Assembly: GCA_009760855.2 (NCBI GenBank)
Contig: WPIO01000068.1
Location: 630,001 to 661,000 of the forward strand
DNA from: Cristatella mucedo
Taxonomy: Eukaryota; Bryozoa; Phylactolaemata; Cristatellidae
DNA length: 31,000 nucleotides
Direction of reading: 5' to 3'
The position numbers were made by a program, and so were the translations under genes. Numbering within the stretch: position 1 is the first letter of the stretch; each line of letters opens with the position of its first letter. Positions 9,701 to 24,700 of this stretch are shown here, piece after piece. The notes below the pieces were generated by a model that did not search any database, had not been told where the DNA came from, and saw only the letters and a program-made list of their open reading frames with translations.

Positions 9701-12700
9701 GCTTTGAGTTGAGCCAATGCATAAACTGAGCAGGCCGTTTGCCCTTGGTGGATCTATCGGAATGTCTGGGCACTATCATCGTGGCTGGGTAGCTATCTGT
9801 TCAGCCAGCCAAATCCGGTGACTGTCCGAAGACTGCTCATCAGTGGTGGAAGAACCTGCTTTGGCATCTTACGGTCCTCTGACATTTTCAGCACCTGCTG
9901 AAGACGGTACAAGGAAAACTGATGACCTACCAATTGTTGGCACCAATGGAGAAGCAGATTTCTGTGGGTTGTACCTGTAAATGAACGTTGCTAGGCCTCT
10001 GATTTGTGTAGGGCATTACATTCCTCTTTTGAAGCTGATCTGCATGGTGTTCTATCATGTCAGCTCCTGTTTACATGGCGTACGTACGACTAGCCACCAC
10101 TGTTCCAGCTGACCAAGTGTCTAGTGACGTCCGGTAGTCCTTGTACCACAGCAGCTATTCTTTGTGGTATGTCGCCTTCCCGCTCGAAGAGTAGTAGGCT
10201 TAATGAAAAGGGCAACTAGTGGTCCAAGAAGATCTATTCGGGTTCGGAGTTTACGACCCACTAGTCGTTGAGCAGGTGTATGTTGCTCTCAATTCGTTGG
10301 GCGGGTGCTGTATTTTAGAACACATTTGTAAATTCGCGTTTGCACCGTCCCAGCAGATGCTGCGTAGGGTCGCTTGACCGTTTACAATAACCTCTCAGTC
10401 AACACGCTGGTCTGTGTGTTGTACGGAGGCAGTAGTAATATGTTTGATGCCACTGCTCTGCATGAAGGCAGCCAATTTAGCTGAGCGAAACTGCAGACCG
10501 TTGCCGCTGACAACGGCAAGTGGCAGGCCAAGGTGAACAAACAACGTGCTTAGCTTTAATATAGTTGACTGAGCAGTGGCGTTTGGCATGGCAGATACTT
10601 TTGGTAAACTTGTGAACGTATCGAACGCTTTTGAAAAAGGTAAATGTCCGTACGCCCAGCAAACTCTAGGTGTAGGCGTTTCCAAGGACACTCAGAGGTC
10701 GTTCAAAGGTGTGGGTTTTAGGGTGCTGCACTGCGAACGGTACTGAAGTTTTGGCACGCTCCACACAGCGCCTAGGTATTATCGTTGATGTTCTGCCACC
10801 AAAATACCGATGCGGCTTTCATGACGTCCAGGGAGCATCTTTTCTCGTAGTTTAGTTGGTATTATCACTTCCGAATCATCCTGTAGGCATGATTAGGGTA
10901 GGCTCTAGCCGCAGATTTTGTACTATTCCTCAAATTTTAAAGGTAGGAAAGCTGACTGTATGACATGAAAAAGTCTCATCTGCAGGCGATCCTCAACTAA
11001 AAGAGGCTGAAGTGGTCTAAACGTGGCATAAGCGTTTGCATGGTCCTCAGCCCTTCTATACCCAATGTCACCTGAGTATGCTGACGGAACGGCAGCCCTC
11101 CGATTCATTCGCATTAGTGCAATGGGTGGGATGCTTGTTTTAGGCCCCAGGATTGTAACGAGTGGCTTGTCAGTTTCCAGGATAAACGTTCTCCATAAAG
11201 ATGATAACATTAATACTACTACTAATAGTACACTTAATATGGCACCCTCAGAGAACTCGACGTCTTTCTTAGCACTTTACATTTGCTGCGAAGGAAACAC
11301 AATCGTATGCTAAGAGGTAGAATGCTCAATAAACAAAAATGCTAACATGTTTAGGGGCACAATGCGCAAGGTCAGAATGCAAGTATGGTTAGTGGTAGCA
11401 TACACAACGTCAGCACTCATAAGCAGCTAAGGGTTGAATCAAAGGGACCCACTAACGCTGTGATGAACATGCATTTTTTATTTATTTTTAAATTTTGTCA
11501 AGTCAGGAGGTATCGTAACGCAAGTCGGGACTTAAATCCAAGTTTTGGGAGTATTTGAACTAAAGTCTGGACGACCAAAGGATTTAAGGTTGGTCAGAGG
11601 CATAGGTAGACAACTGGGTTCTAAAAAGCGGGTGATACGATGCTTAGCCTGATGAAGAGTAAATCTGATAGGTTGGCTGTAGTTACAAAATGAAGGGACC
11701 TAAAAATAAGGGACTAAACAGTGAAGTCGATGCTCTGCTTGAATGAAAACCAATGCTGGTCGGCGAGAAGTGATGAGATGTGGCAACTGCAGCGCTCACT
11801 ACAGACCAGCCTAGCTGCAGAGATTTGCAATAACTGTGAGCGCCTGATTGCACAGGCCGGTAGACTGGGAAGCAGCGATTTAAAGAAGTAAAGAAGGGAC
11901 GTAAAACATGCTTGAACCAATTTGGATTTAGTATCCTTCGCCTTAAAATAGCCCAACTTTTAGCAATGTTACGTTGCCGAAAGAAGATATACTGATGTGG
12001 TCGTCTGACGAAAGGTCACTTTGGAACGTGATACCTAGATTTCTTCCAGCTTGAGTAGGAGATGTGCTGGCTAAGCGGATTTTAAGCTGTAACCTTTCCA
12101 ATTTCCGAATCACATTTGGTTCGTTTCTAGGCTGGCCCTAGATTGCACAATCTTCAACCAAATATTGGAGTCAAATACATGTCTTTATCAGCTGCCAACT
12201 ATGCCTCATTTAAAAAACATCTTCGACACTGCTTTTTTCAAGCTGCGAACGTCTCTACCTTGACCTTAGCTACTGAAACAGCACTAAATCTGACAGTGAG
12301 ATTGAATGTGCTGCCTGCTATGTGCTCGTAACGATGGGCTTTAGGTTGGCGATAGACAAAACAATTTATCAGAACTTAACCTATACTTTGATCCGTCCCT
12401 TTGCTCCAGCATATCGAATTCTCTCAAATTCCCTGTTTCATGTATTGATGACATACACACTTGGTTATGAACACACTTTCTTAAATTGAAGAAAGATAAA
12501 AACCAACGTACTAGCTCCAAGCTAACCAAGCAATATTCAGAAATTAGAATGGGTAATGCTCAAAACCACTAGTGCCAGAATATCTCCCGCTGAATCTGCA
12601 CGGAATCTAGGTGCCATGTTCCAAAGTAACCTTTCGTTCGACTACCCCATCAGCTCCAAAACCAAGTCTGCCTACTTCACCTATATAATATTTTTAACAT

Positions 12701-15700
12701 TTTGGATTGTTTAGACCGTGATATCACAACCGAATTGGTCCATGCATTTACGACATCCCGTCTGAACTTCTGTATCTCGCTGCTTGCTGGTCTACCGTCA
12801 TGTGCAATCAGAAACTTGCAGCTTGCTCAAAGCTCCACGGCTAGGCTTGACTGTCGGGAGCGTTGCTGTGGCAAATGTTTCTCCTACCAACCTGCTCCAG
12901 CTCCAAGTCAAGCAATTGCATCAACCTCTAGGTTTTCTCACTCACTAGCTCCCTTCATTCTTTGGCTCCAGCCTACCTAATAAGATCTACTCCCATCGTC
13001 TTACCACCCGCTTTTTGGAATCTAACTGGTTACCCAAACCTCGTACAAACTTCTAGCACTTGAAGACCGTGCATTTAGTTCGTTTGATCCAAAAGCATGG
13101 AACTCACTCCCGACATGCGTCAAAACATTTCTTGATTGGAAAACATTTAAAAACAAACTGAAAACCCATTTCTTTATCTCAGCATTTCCAGGGTCCATGC
13201 GATTCGTCCTTCATTTGCTTTTACGTGCTGACACTGTGAATGCCTTCACTAACCTCACTTGCATGCTGCTTCTGTGCTTATCGTCTCTATACGTGTTATT
13301 CTCGATTTTAGTGAGAAACTAACACTATACCTTCGATCGTACTTCTTCTGAAGTAAATTTGATTCGCCCAAAAAGAGATTGAGTTGTCTGCGAGTGCTAT
13401 ATAAATTATATTAACAATAACATAATTACTACTCTTAAGCATGTTATGCTTATTGTCATCGATCATGCTACCAAAAACCAATCGACCGCGCTTACTTTAA
13501 ATTTAATTGAAAGTACCTATAAAGACATTAAGTTCTCTGTGCTACTGTAATTTTTTATTATTATTACTCCCTACGGCTCTGTGGAACTGCAGCTAAAGAT
13601 AAAACATATGGGCAAATTTAGGTATTGGCTGAGATTGCCAATAGCCTTGCGATACTTTATCTGTGGTTATAACCCAGTGTTTTGGTCTTCAAACTACTTT
13701 GCTACTCACGTCAGGTGATAGAGTAACTCAGAGGCAAAACTGCATTTCCCCCTTCAAGAGACAGCGATGGACATTTGGGCTATTCCGTCACTATGCAAAA
13801 TAAAGGAGCTAAAATACTAAAGTCTCCACTTCTCATGTGGTTAAACTGAATTCAGAGACTTATTTCGCAAGGGCATTATTAAAATATATGTAACAGAAAA
13901 TTAGTGCTAGAAGAAAATCTAGCTTAGTCTGTTATGTATTACAGTTACTGAGCTGATTAGGTTTATTAGCAAAGCCTTGGTGAATGTGCTGTAGTAATTT
14001 GCAAAAATTTGATTTTTCCAAGCACGATAGTCACAGGTGAGATGGACGCGAGGTCAAAAATATTTTGAGTGTAATTTTATTACGTACTAATGCGATATGT
14101 AAACAGAACGTATTCTTAGCAAAGACGCACAGAAAGAATGAATTGATTCGAGAATGAGTCAGTACCAATTTTCTGCTAGGTCTTCGTTAATTTAGAATAT
14201 AGTCTCAGTCAACATAGCTCCATTAAATTGCGGGAGATTTAAGACAGTGCTTTTGCATGGAAACATAGGCTTAACCGTGAAGACTATATGCAAATTCAAT
14301 TTTTTAAATAATAATGAGAAGTGGTCATGTTACAGCTACATTACCAATGTCATCGTCTAAAAATCTCAGGTATTGTTCTGGTAAGCGTCGTATGCAAATA
14401 CGTTCCATCACTTCAACATATGGTGCTTTTGGAATTGGGTAAACCGGAAGCGGTACACTGAAATATTGTACTTTCACGCACATGGTGATGCCAAATAAGT
14501 AGTTAAATTACACATATTCTGATACAAAATGTAGTTGTAAACCTCTTGTGATCTTCACTGGAACCGTTCTGGAAGCCAAGAATGAAGATGAGCCACTCCA
14601 ATGGCAACTTTAAGAATAATAATAATAATACTACCAATGATTGAAAAAGCACCCTCAGAGAACCCAATCTCTTTCAAGGTGATTTAAATTGGCTACTCAG
14701 GGAAACGCAATTGAATGGTGAGTAATATCATGATTGACAAACGACGTGAATATCATGGTTAGGGATGACATGCCCAGGCTCAGCATGCAAGCAAGTGAAG
14801 GACGAATCACATGGATCCACTCAATGCGGTCCAAAATAGGTATGTTTTTTGTTCTTTTTTAATGTGGTCAAGTCAGGGAATGTTCCGAATCAATTCAGGA
14901 GTAAGTTTCAGGCTTTGGGAGAATACGAACTAAATGCACGGTCTCTAAAGGATTTAAGGTTTGTATGAGGTATTGGGAAACAGTTGGATTCCGAAAAGTG
15001 GGTGATACGATGCTTGGCCTGGTTGGGGAGTAGATCTGAAAGGTAGGCTGGAGCCAAAGAAGAAAGTGACTTAAAATTGAGCGACAAAATCTTGAAGTCG
15101 ATCCGTTGCTTGACTGGGAACCAGTGCAGTTCGGCTATAAGTGGTGCGATGTGGCAACTGCGAAGCTTACGACAGACAAGCCTTGCTGAGAAGTTTTGCA
15201 CCAGCTGTAATCACCTGATTGTACATGCCGGTAGGCCATCAAGCAGTGAGTTACAGAAGTTCAAACGGGATATCACAACTGCATGGATCAAACTAGATGT
15301 GGGATTCCAATCTAAACAAGCCCGAGTTTTAGCAATTTTATGTAGTTGAAAGCAGGCAGACTTGACTGTGGAGCTTATGGGGTCGTCTAACGAGAGGTCA
15401 CTTGGAATATAGCACCTAGATTTTGAGCAGATTCAACAGGAGACGTGCTGGCTGAGCCAATTTTGAGCGTCAGCCTTTCCAATTTTTGAATCACACGAGA
15501 TTTGCTAATAGCTAACAAGTTCGTTTTATCATAATTTGTTTTAAAGAAACTTAGCTTCCACCCATGAGCAGATGTCATAAATGCATGCAGCAAGTGAGTT
15601 GAGAGAATTCGAGGTGCTCGAAGCCTGGGAGGGATCAAAGCAAAGGTACAACTGAGTGTCATCCGCATAGAAGTGAAAGCCTTGATTGTGCTTGGGAATC

Positions 15701-18700
15701 GCACCAGCAAGAGGGAGAGTATAAACCGTGAAAAGAACCAGACCTAGCAAGGAGCCCTGAGGTACCCCATATTTCAGAGGTACATCGGATGATCTTTGTC
15801 CGTTCACATCAATACTCTGGAATCTCCCACTGAGATAGGACCTGAACCATTGCAGAGCAGTGCCAGTGATGCCCAGGCGAGATGAGAGGCGCTCTAGAAG
15901 AACTTTGTGATCGATGGTATCAAAAGCTGCCGAAAGATCGAGTAAAACGAGCAGAGACTCTCTACCCATGACTGCATTTCAAAGTAGAGACATGCCTAGC
16001 TATTGGTTTCAAGAAAACTAAAAGAACCTCATTGCAGAGGTAGGAGGACTTATCAATACCGTTAGTTTTGTCTTGAATTCATGGATCAGCTTTGCTGTTG
16101 TTTCTGCATAAGAAAGTCTTGTTTAAACGGTACATCGTTGACAGTAGCCAGGCTTGATGACCCGGCTTACACTTTAATATCGAGAATGTTTATTTTCGAA
16201 GAGAATGTCCAGTTTCCTTACATATGTTGCAGGTTGTGAGCTGGCTGTGTCATGGTGGAGTCCTCGGGCTTTTAGTTTACGAGACATATTTGTATCGTAA
16301 TTACTAAATTGGTACAACTGTCCTTCAATTCGATAAATCCTTTTGGAAATCAGAAATACCGAGGATCATGCAAAACAGTGTTAGTATGAAATATTTGATA
16401 GCGGAAAGGATCGGAATTGTGAGAATTCTGAATCCCAAGTAATTACATTGTAATGTGTTAAGATGGTAGCAAACACGGATACATGTGGTTAACTAAATAC
16501 CAATGTGTCCCTGGGCAACCTTAAAAACCATTAACTGAGATTTACAAAAATTTAAACCTAAGTCATTATAGGCTCAGTGCCAATGGTATCAAGTACAAAA
16601 AAAGAAAGAAAGAGTCACTCTTGATGGAATTTAGCGTTAGACGGTATGCGATGAAATCTTTTGATTCTTCTCGCTCCTGAGCAGGTCATATATAAGCAAA
16701 GATAATTTCACGGAAAGGACAGAGCTAAATCATTTTTGGAGGTCATTCACAAGGCTAATATTTTAATTAAATTGTTTTATAGATTTCAAGCTCACGGTCA
16801 CTGACGCTTGGATAAGAAAAGATACATCACTTCGGTTAGAAAAAAAATTCTGGTCAGGACAGAGTTTACATAATTTAAATCAAAACTAAAGACGCACTTC
16901 TACCTTTAGGCTGTGCTGTAGTGAAACTTCCTTGTTCATTTTGGCGTGCTTAGTTGTGCATGTATATAGTGAGTTTTTTTAAACTGGGATTCTACCTAAA
17001 AGAGGCCCTGTTTGTATCTACGGTGCTTTTGCAGGTTTTTCTATTCGTGCCTTGCATGTCATTATTCCTTAATTATAGATTTTTGCAGTGAATATTAAAG
17101 TGCATTCACATTAAATACATTTAATTACGGTGGCGCATCAGTGATGATTAAACAATTTTTGATTTTCTGAGAAAAAAAGAAATTAACTCCGTTCAACCTT
17201 CCATAGGCCACACTTGAAATTTCTGTTTTTCAAGTGGGATTAGTAGGCCCGCCTATGCCTAAATCAATCAATATCTCTTGTCAGAGTCCTGTCAGCAGTG
17301 AAGGAATTTGTTGTGCCTGCTTTCGCATATTTTCAAAAGAGTTACGCTTTCTCAATGTCAAGCAAAGCATGCCGATAACTATTGATTACAGTCTCTCTTG
17401 CAGCAATCTGTGCAACGCACGTATAGAGACCCAAATCACTACTGGGGATGCATAAGCACTGCATTATTACTATAGTTTTTGTATAATAAGTATTAAGTTG
17501 TTAATTTATTTGAACACGGTTAGACGGATCCTGATTCTCCAGAGAGATTTACTATTTTAGATATGTAGAACAGGATAAAATCTGGGTGCTTTTTAGCTAT
17601 AATAATAGAAATCGATTCTACAATGCTGGCACCTCATTAGAAGGCAGTACAGTTCATGGCAAGGTTACGACTGTCTGAGATTATATAAAAAAATAACAAG
17701 GGAGCTCTAAAAAGATCAAAAGTAAACCTATAAGAATTAGAAAACATTGATTTTACCGTATGGAGCTGATCATTTGGTTGATTTTCAGCTTAAGCAATTG
17801 TGGACCATCACTTATAATTCAATTTAAAAAAATGCATGAATATTATCTGGTTATATTCTTATCGGTTGTAACAATGCAATCGTGATCTGCTGCATCGTAG
17901 TCAGGGTTAATACTTAGAAAGCTTGAAAAAAATTCAATTACTTAGCATTACTAAGTATTTTTCTTACAATTTGTTATTGACAGAATACAGTAGTTTATTT
18001 ATTTGATAGCCAGATTAAATATCTGGTAACTCACACATACTTATTGGAAAACCTGCAACGTTGTTTTAGAAAACAAGCAACAAACAGGCGCCCTGGTGAT
18101 GTCAGCACCGATTCTAAACAACAATGGCTTATGTATACTTAGGGGAAAATATTTGCAATGCAAAACAGTTTTGAATGTGGATTATTTAAAACATACTTGG
18201 ATCTGTTCAGAATGGGAGTAAAGATAGTAGTGTGGATTAATTTCCTCGAACATTTGGGGTTTAATATCCATATGTCCAGAGCTCACGTTTAGATAAGCTA
18301 TTTCAGCAACGATACTCTCGAAATTATCCACTAATTCACCCTGCAACATAAAATTTATCAGTTAAACCACAGTTCAGACTTAAAAATTGTCAAAGCCACT
18401 AATTTAACAGATAATTAGAATTTGCACCATTACCCGACAGAGTGTTTTCAAAGATTCTGGGTTTGAATATTCGTTTGTGGCTATCTTCTGAATCAAGTGA
18501 TGACGAAGCTGAAATTCCTCTGTAATATTCGCTATTCCAACCCTATACCGTTCACCTATAATTCCAAAACACTTGTATACAATATTTGAGCAAATATCTA
18601 AACTATTAGACATAGTTTAAGAGTTACATAAATATTCTGAAAATTAGTTCTTGTCAAGTTAATCATTTTCGGGAACGCATTTATCAGGAAAAACAGTATA

Positions 18701-21700
18701 GCTTATCACAGAAATGCCCCCTTAGGCTACCTCAAAGGACTTATAAAATGTTCTACTTAGATTGATGAAACCATGCGAAAGATTCTAACCTCTAAGGATT
18801 GGCAAATTCTATGTAATACTGAAGACTTTTTTTCAAATGAAGAAAGTAAAATCTGTTAGCAGTGAATCAAGTTTTTCAAACACGAGAAGTAACAAAACGA
18901 GTGACGTTTCCATATTAAAAACGTCAGATACACTGCCTCATTCACATTTTAACGTGCTTTGAAAGAGATTTATTCTTAGAAATATGATTGTGGCAAAAGT
19001 ATCTCAATTTCTTTTACAAGTACTTCTGTATTACGTATCTGCTTCTATTTTTCATGCGACATTCCTATCCACAGTCAAAGAATGAGCAAATATTTAAAGT
19101 AATACAGCCTCGTAGATTTTCTGGCTTTATTCTTGAAAATAAGTACTCTTTTAGCTTCTTTCCGAAAAGTGACGGACAATGAAAAAAGCCATTAGTCGTA
19201 CTTTTATTAATATTTTATTCGAGCGAATAGATAGGTTTACTAAAATTTGTTTACTTTATATACTGGCTCCGTTATCCTAAAATATTTCTCAAACGCAGTT
19301 TTAACAACACCGTGAATTAAGTTGATTCAATTACGCCTGCTCCGGCTTAGAGATTTATTTTGTTTTGTTCCGGCCGTCCCGCCTGTACTTTAAATGCCAC
19401 AACCGTGTACGCTCATACAGATTTAGTATTAATATATGTACAGCCTTCTAGTGAGTTTAGTATGGTAGTTCAAGATTATGAATTACAGTTTTCCTCAAAG
19501 AATTGAGGAGTTGAGTCGATTTATTCTTGGTTGTGCCTTTGCTTTGACGCCTTCCAGCCATCCAGCACGTTAAATTATTTCAACTACCTCGCTGCATTTA
19601 ACTTGACCGAGTCTTGAATTTGGTGATAACCCATAAAAAGATTGCTATCAAATGGTCAAGATAATATTTCAAAAGTACTTTAAGGCATTATTTATTTATT
19701 ATGCAAACGTAAGCGAAAAAGTACAGAGTAAGAGACTATGCATGGTAAGCGAAACACTTAAAACGTAGATCTAAGTTTTTCTTTTTGTATTTCTGAATTT
19801 AGAGAAGGAAATACGTTGAACTATGTCAATTTAAACGTTTTCCTAAGCATCGATAAAAATATTTTGTGTCAATACAACGGGGACCTATCTGACAGATAAA
19901 AAAACAGAGCCACTCTGCTTAAATTTAAACAATTTCAAAAGATATCTACGCACTACTCATTTTATCGTGGTTGAAGCGTCACTTAATTATTTGTTCAGGG
20001 CCAAACCTAATTAAAATAAATCACTTCTTAATCATACATTAGCTGTTGGTTCAATAATTATATTCAATGATTTCAATCTAGCATCTTTAAACTGACTAAT
20101 ATAGAAGGCAATATAAATGGCATGCTTTTCAAATCAAATAAAAATGTTAGTAGGCAAGAGAGGAATGAGCAATAGTCTTTTTTAATTAAATCCATGCAAT
20201 TGTATTAGTAAAAATAATTGTATTAATAGTGGTAATAAAATAATAATACAACTTAATTAAAAAGATACACAATTTGAGATTATATATTTACATAAGCATA
20301 TAGACCAGAAACCCAAGTGATTAGGTTGGTAAACGTTCCTGATTGTAGAAATATCAATGTAATCGTATGCACATAGTGAGCACCGACGCATACCTGTAAT
20401 TGTGATGATTAGACTCAAAAAGTCTTCTGTCAGGATGCTGAAATTATGAATAGCTTTGCGGTCTGGTTCTTTACTCCTTTTAAAAATGAGAATGTTTTTT
20501 TTAAATGAGGCCTCTTGTGCAGCGAGCTGCTAATTAGAAGGCTAGTTTAAATGGTGGCAGAATAGCCTCAGCAGAGGCGGCGGCGGCTGCCTTCCGCTTG
20601 CAGATGGTAATAAAGCACAGCCTGCTGCTGCCAGAATCCCGTCTTCGCAATGTGTCACGAGCGCAAACGCAACAGGGAAAACGCTAATGCAATACACGAA
20701 GAATCGTCCAAAAGGCAGGTTTATAGAAATTATTTCGTCACAACTGTATCCGTACTATCTTTTAAGAAATGCTTATGTATGTAGTAGCTCAAGCCTATGA
20801 CAGATATTAATAGATTGCCTTTGGAAAGACAAATATGACAGCGGTGTTTAGCAGTGAGGTCGCCTCCCTAGCCGACGAGCAGTTCTACAGATATTTGTTC
20901 GTAGTGCAAAATCTCCACGAGAACATCCTTTGATTTTGACAGGGTATCGAAAAAACTAACTGAAGCTGAGCACTGTATAGTGTTTATCCTCCATGCTAGC
21001 ACGGCATTTTTCTTACCCTTACGTTAAAGCTTTTCGGTTCGCTAGGTCGCCAAACTCAAATTGTTAGCATACTGCATCGACGACATTCGCATTTGGACGG
21101 AATTAACATTATGACGCTTGACTATAGGAAGATGAAACTACTAACTATTAGCTAACTTATTTTAATTCAGACCGCACAGCAGCCATTATTCTCAAGCCTC
21201 AGTTAACTATTTTGATTTAGGAAACTATTAGACATTATCAATATGTCAGCATCCTCAGGTCATGCGCCAAAATCTTTCGAAAAGACTGTAGTCAGTCCTT
21301 TACTCAATTAAGCAAAACTAGACCAAGAGAACTTGTGGAAATGTCACCAATCTTCCGTTAAACGTTCCTATCGAAGACACTGGAAGGAGTTGTGGAAGAC
21401 CAGCTGAGCTGAACAGTATACACCAATTGGGTTTTAGGCGGCATGTAGCTAGGTTGCCAAGGACTCTGAAGGGAATCTCACAGCAACCTGTATACCACGC
21501 TTCAGTTCACACCGAGAGATGGTAGCCAAGCTATTACCAGAGCGAGTGCTAAGTAGTGCATTAAACTTAGGATTCATTGATTTTAAGGCAAGTGACCGGT
21601 AAGGCAAATGTGGGATACAGGAATATTCTCACTGACCAGTCGAAGAAAGCCCACCGTTTGATAAAGACCTGAGGCGATTTCGCACCGTACGCTAAGCGAG

Positions 21701-24700
21701 GCCTTTAATTAAGATGCCTACGCAAGGACAGCTCCCGAACAGTCATAGGTAAAATTTCAGGAAATACCAGAAGATATCAGGAATGAGTTAGGTAAATGTC
21801 ACAGCTGTGCTCAAAGTTACCCGAGGCTCTAGCTCCGAGAGTTGCTCTGTATGAATAGTCTAGAATAACTAAGAATACCTAGAAGAGACACAGCCCTGAT
21901 CTTCATCGTATTTTCCAGGGCACGTCTAGCCAAATCACGCTGGTTGAAATTATTTTGCAAGCAGAATGGGGTCTAAACGTGGGCATAGTCTGAATTAGTT
22001 ATGGGAGCCACATCTGTCAATGCAACTTGCTAGTGCATCGTATATGAAAACACGTGCTAGGCATTTTGCTCCAGTAGTAAAGGCCATCACCACGATCAAG
22101 ACCCAGGGGAATCAACTTGATGGCCAAGATCATGTGCTCGAGCCCCTTGGCATATATGAAGCGCATGGCCGCTGATCAACTTCTCTTAGGGTGCTGCAAT
22201 AAATGAATAACACGTAAGAAATTACAAAATAATTATCAAATAGAAGTTGACGCTTCGTGATTGCACTACAACAGTCTCTTGAGGGTATGTTTAATGCTAT
22301 TACTAGCACAATGGTAAGACCTAAAAATATAATTTTGCCAGTGCTAAATATTCTGAGCACGATGAGCATTCGAATAATTAATATGGCCTCATTTAGGAGT
22401 CTTGAAGATAGATAGCATTGACATAGCATTGAACTTTACAATTGAAAATTCATCGTACAACTTAGAAATGTTTTATTCATGTCAGAAAAGTATGTTCAAT
22501 GGCCTCATAGCTTATAGTAAATCTATCACAGATATATCTCTTTCATCTATAACAGTAGTAATATGAAAAATAAATATTAACACAAATATCATCGTTTTCA
22601 TTGCATTCTTAGAGAACTTGATCAGTATCTAGACACTTCACATTTGCTGTAAAGAAAGAAATATCATACGGTTAGTTGTACCGTGCACATAGTCGACATG
22701 CATATTTTTTGTGGTAATACACAAATGTAGGCTACTATACAGATAAAACGGATAAATCGCAGGGACGCAGCCTCGGGTGAAGATGTACGCCTGCATTCGC
22801 AGATTCTTTCCTAACAAGAAAGTCAAGTCACGAGTGTCGCAAGGCGAGTGGACTGGACTTCCAGGCTTCAGAGCGTACAAACTAAAAACGTCGGCTTCAG
22901 AGAATTTGAAGGTGCCCCGAAGTACAGCTGGCTGATTTGAGTAAAAAAAGTAGGTTACAAGATGTCTAAACTGATTGAAAATTAGTTCTAAGAGGTAAGC
23001 TGGGGCAAGAGAAAAAAGAAACTAGAAGCAGGGTGACAAAGCTTTGAAGGCGATATGCTACTTGATAAAGAGCCAGTTCATGTCAATGGGAAGTAGTATG
23101 CTGCGGCAGCTACAAAGCTCACGACAGTGATGCCCAGCTGCAGACCTTGGCCATGACTGCCAATGTCTAATTACACTCTAATTACAGTCTAGTTACAGTG
23201 AGGTAGACGAAAAGATAACAGAAGTTGAGCCTGAATGCAATAAATAATGATAAAATAATAATACCTTTGATATATCACCATTAGAGAACTCAATCTATTT
23301 TTAAGCACTTTGCATTTGCTGCTAAAGAAGGTTGATTGAATTGTTAGCAGCGTGATCAATAACAGCAAGAATAACGTGGTTAGGGTGACATGCACCTGGT
23401 AAGCATGCAAGTATGGTTACTGGTAGCATGTACAGGATCAGCACGCATAGGCACATAAAGAAGGAATCGCAGGGACCCACTAAATGCTGTGACAAATAGA
23501 TGTGTTTTTTCAAATGTGGTCAAGTCGAGAGATGTCGTGACGCAGGTCGGTAGTGAGTTCTAGGCTTTGGAAGCATACGAACTAAAGGCACGGTCTCCAA
23601 CGGGATTTGAGGTTCGAAGGTTGTGTAGGCAAGTGATTCAATTCTAAAAAGCTACAGGGACGACGCTTAGCCTGCCGGGGAGTAGATCTGATATGTAGGC
23701 TGGAGCCAAACAATGATGGAACCTTAAAGTGAGTGACAGAACCTTGAAGTCGATGCGTTGCTTGACTGGGAGCCAGTGCAGGTCGGCGAGAAGACGTGAG
23801 TGTGGAAACTATGAGAATCACTAAAGATCGGCCTAGCTGCAGAGTTTTGTACCAGATGCCAGCAACTGATTGCACAGGCTGGCAGGCTACTCTGGATGTA
23901 GTCTCTATTTCTAATTAGATAGGCCTTAGTTTTGGCTGTGTTGCTCAGCTGAAAGTAGGAAGAATTGACTAACTAGTTCATTAGTAATCGTCTGGGTTAC
24001 TTTGGATAAGACAGCCCATGTTTTGTGTGGACATTACGAAATATATTATGGAGGAGCTTATAGCCAGCGTTTTTCCGTACACATTCTTAACCATACTAGG
24101 TTTACCGAATTCCGTTACGTTAGTTTTATTATTATTAAATTAGAGCAGCTTGACGCCATCTAAATGCGAGTTTCACCAATAAATGCTGCAAGATTCTAGA
24201 AATATTTTGAACCTCTGAAAGACAGGGAGAAACAAAAGCATAGGTGCATTAGAGCGTCACCCGAGTAGCAAGGCAAGACTTGAGTGGGATTGTACATTCG
24301 TCATCAGAAGATTATTGATTGGCATGCAACAATTGCTTAGAAATCTGTAGGTAACCATTTACTGTGAGATGTCTCTAAGGTTTAAATGAACTGCGTGACT
24401 CCCCTCGTAACCTTCCGTATCAGCTCACTATTTAGGTTCGTGAAGTTATCGCAGTGCATTTAAAAAAAAACGTGTATACTTTTCAATTGTGGAAGACAAT
24501 TAGAAAGAGTAATCCACTCAGAGGAATACAAAAATCAATTTAGACGCCCTGAAAAAGACTATACGCCACAGCAGAAGTGAAATAGTGCTCGGAACTTTTT
24601 TTATTTCGAAACCGAGCTGGCACATAGGTCATTAAAAACTGTAAAAAGAAACTGATGTTAAAAAAGCGACCAATTCATATCCTTGGTTGGATTTAAAAGC

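Noticed and set aside
17234-17455. 73-codon open frame on plus with several cysteines
   Set aside because: The cysteines do not form a known spacing and the context is an AT-rich intron.
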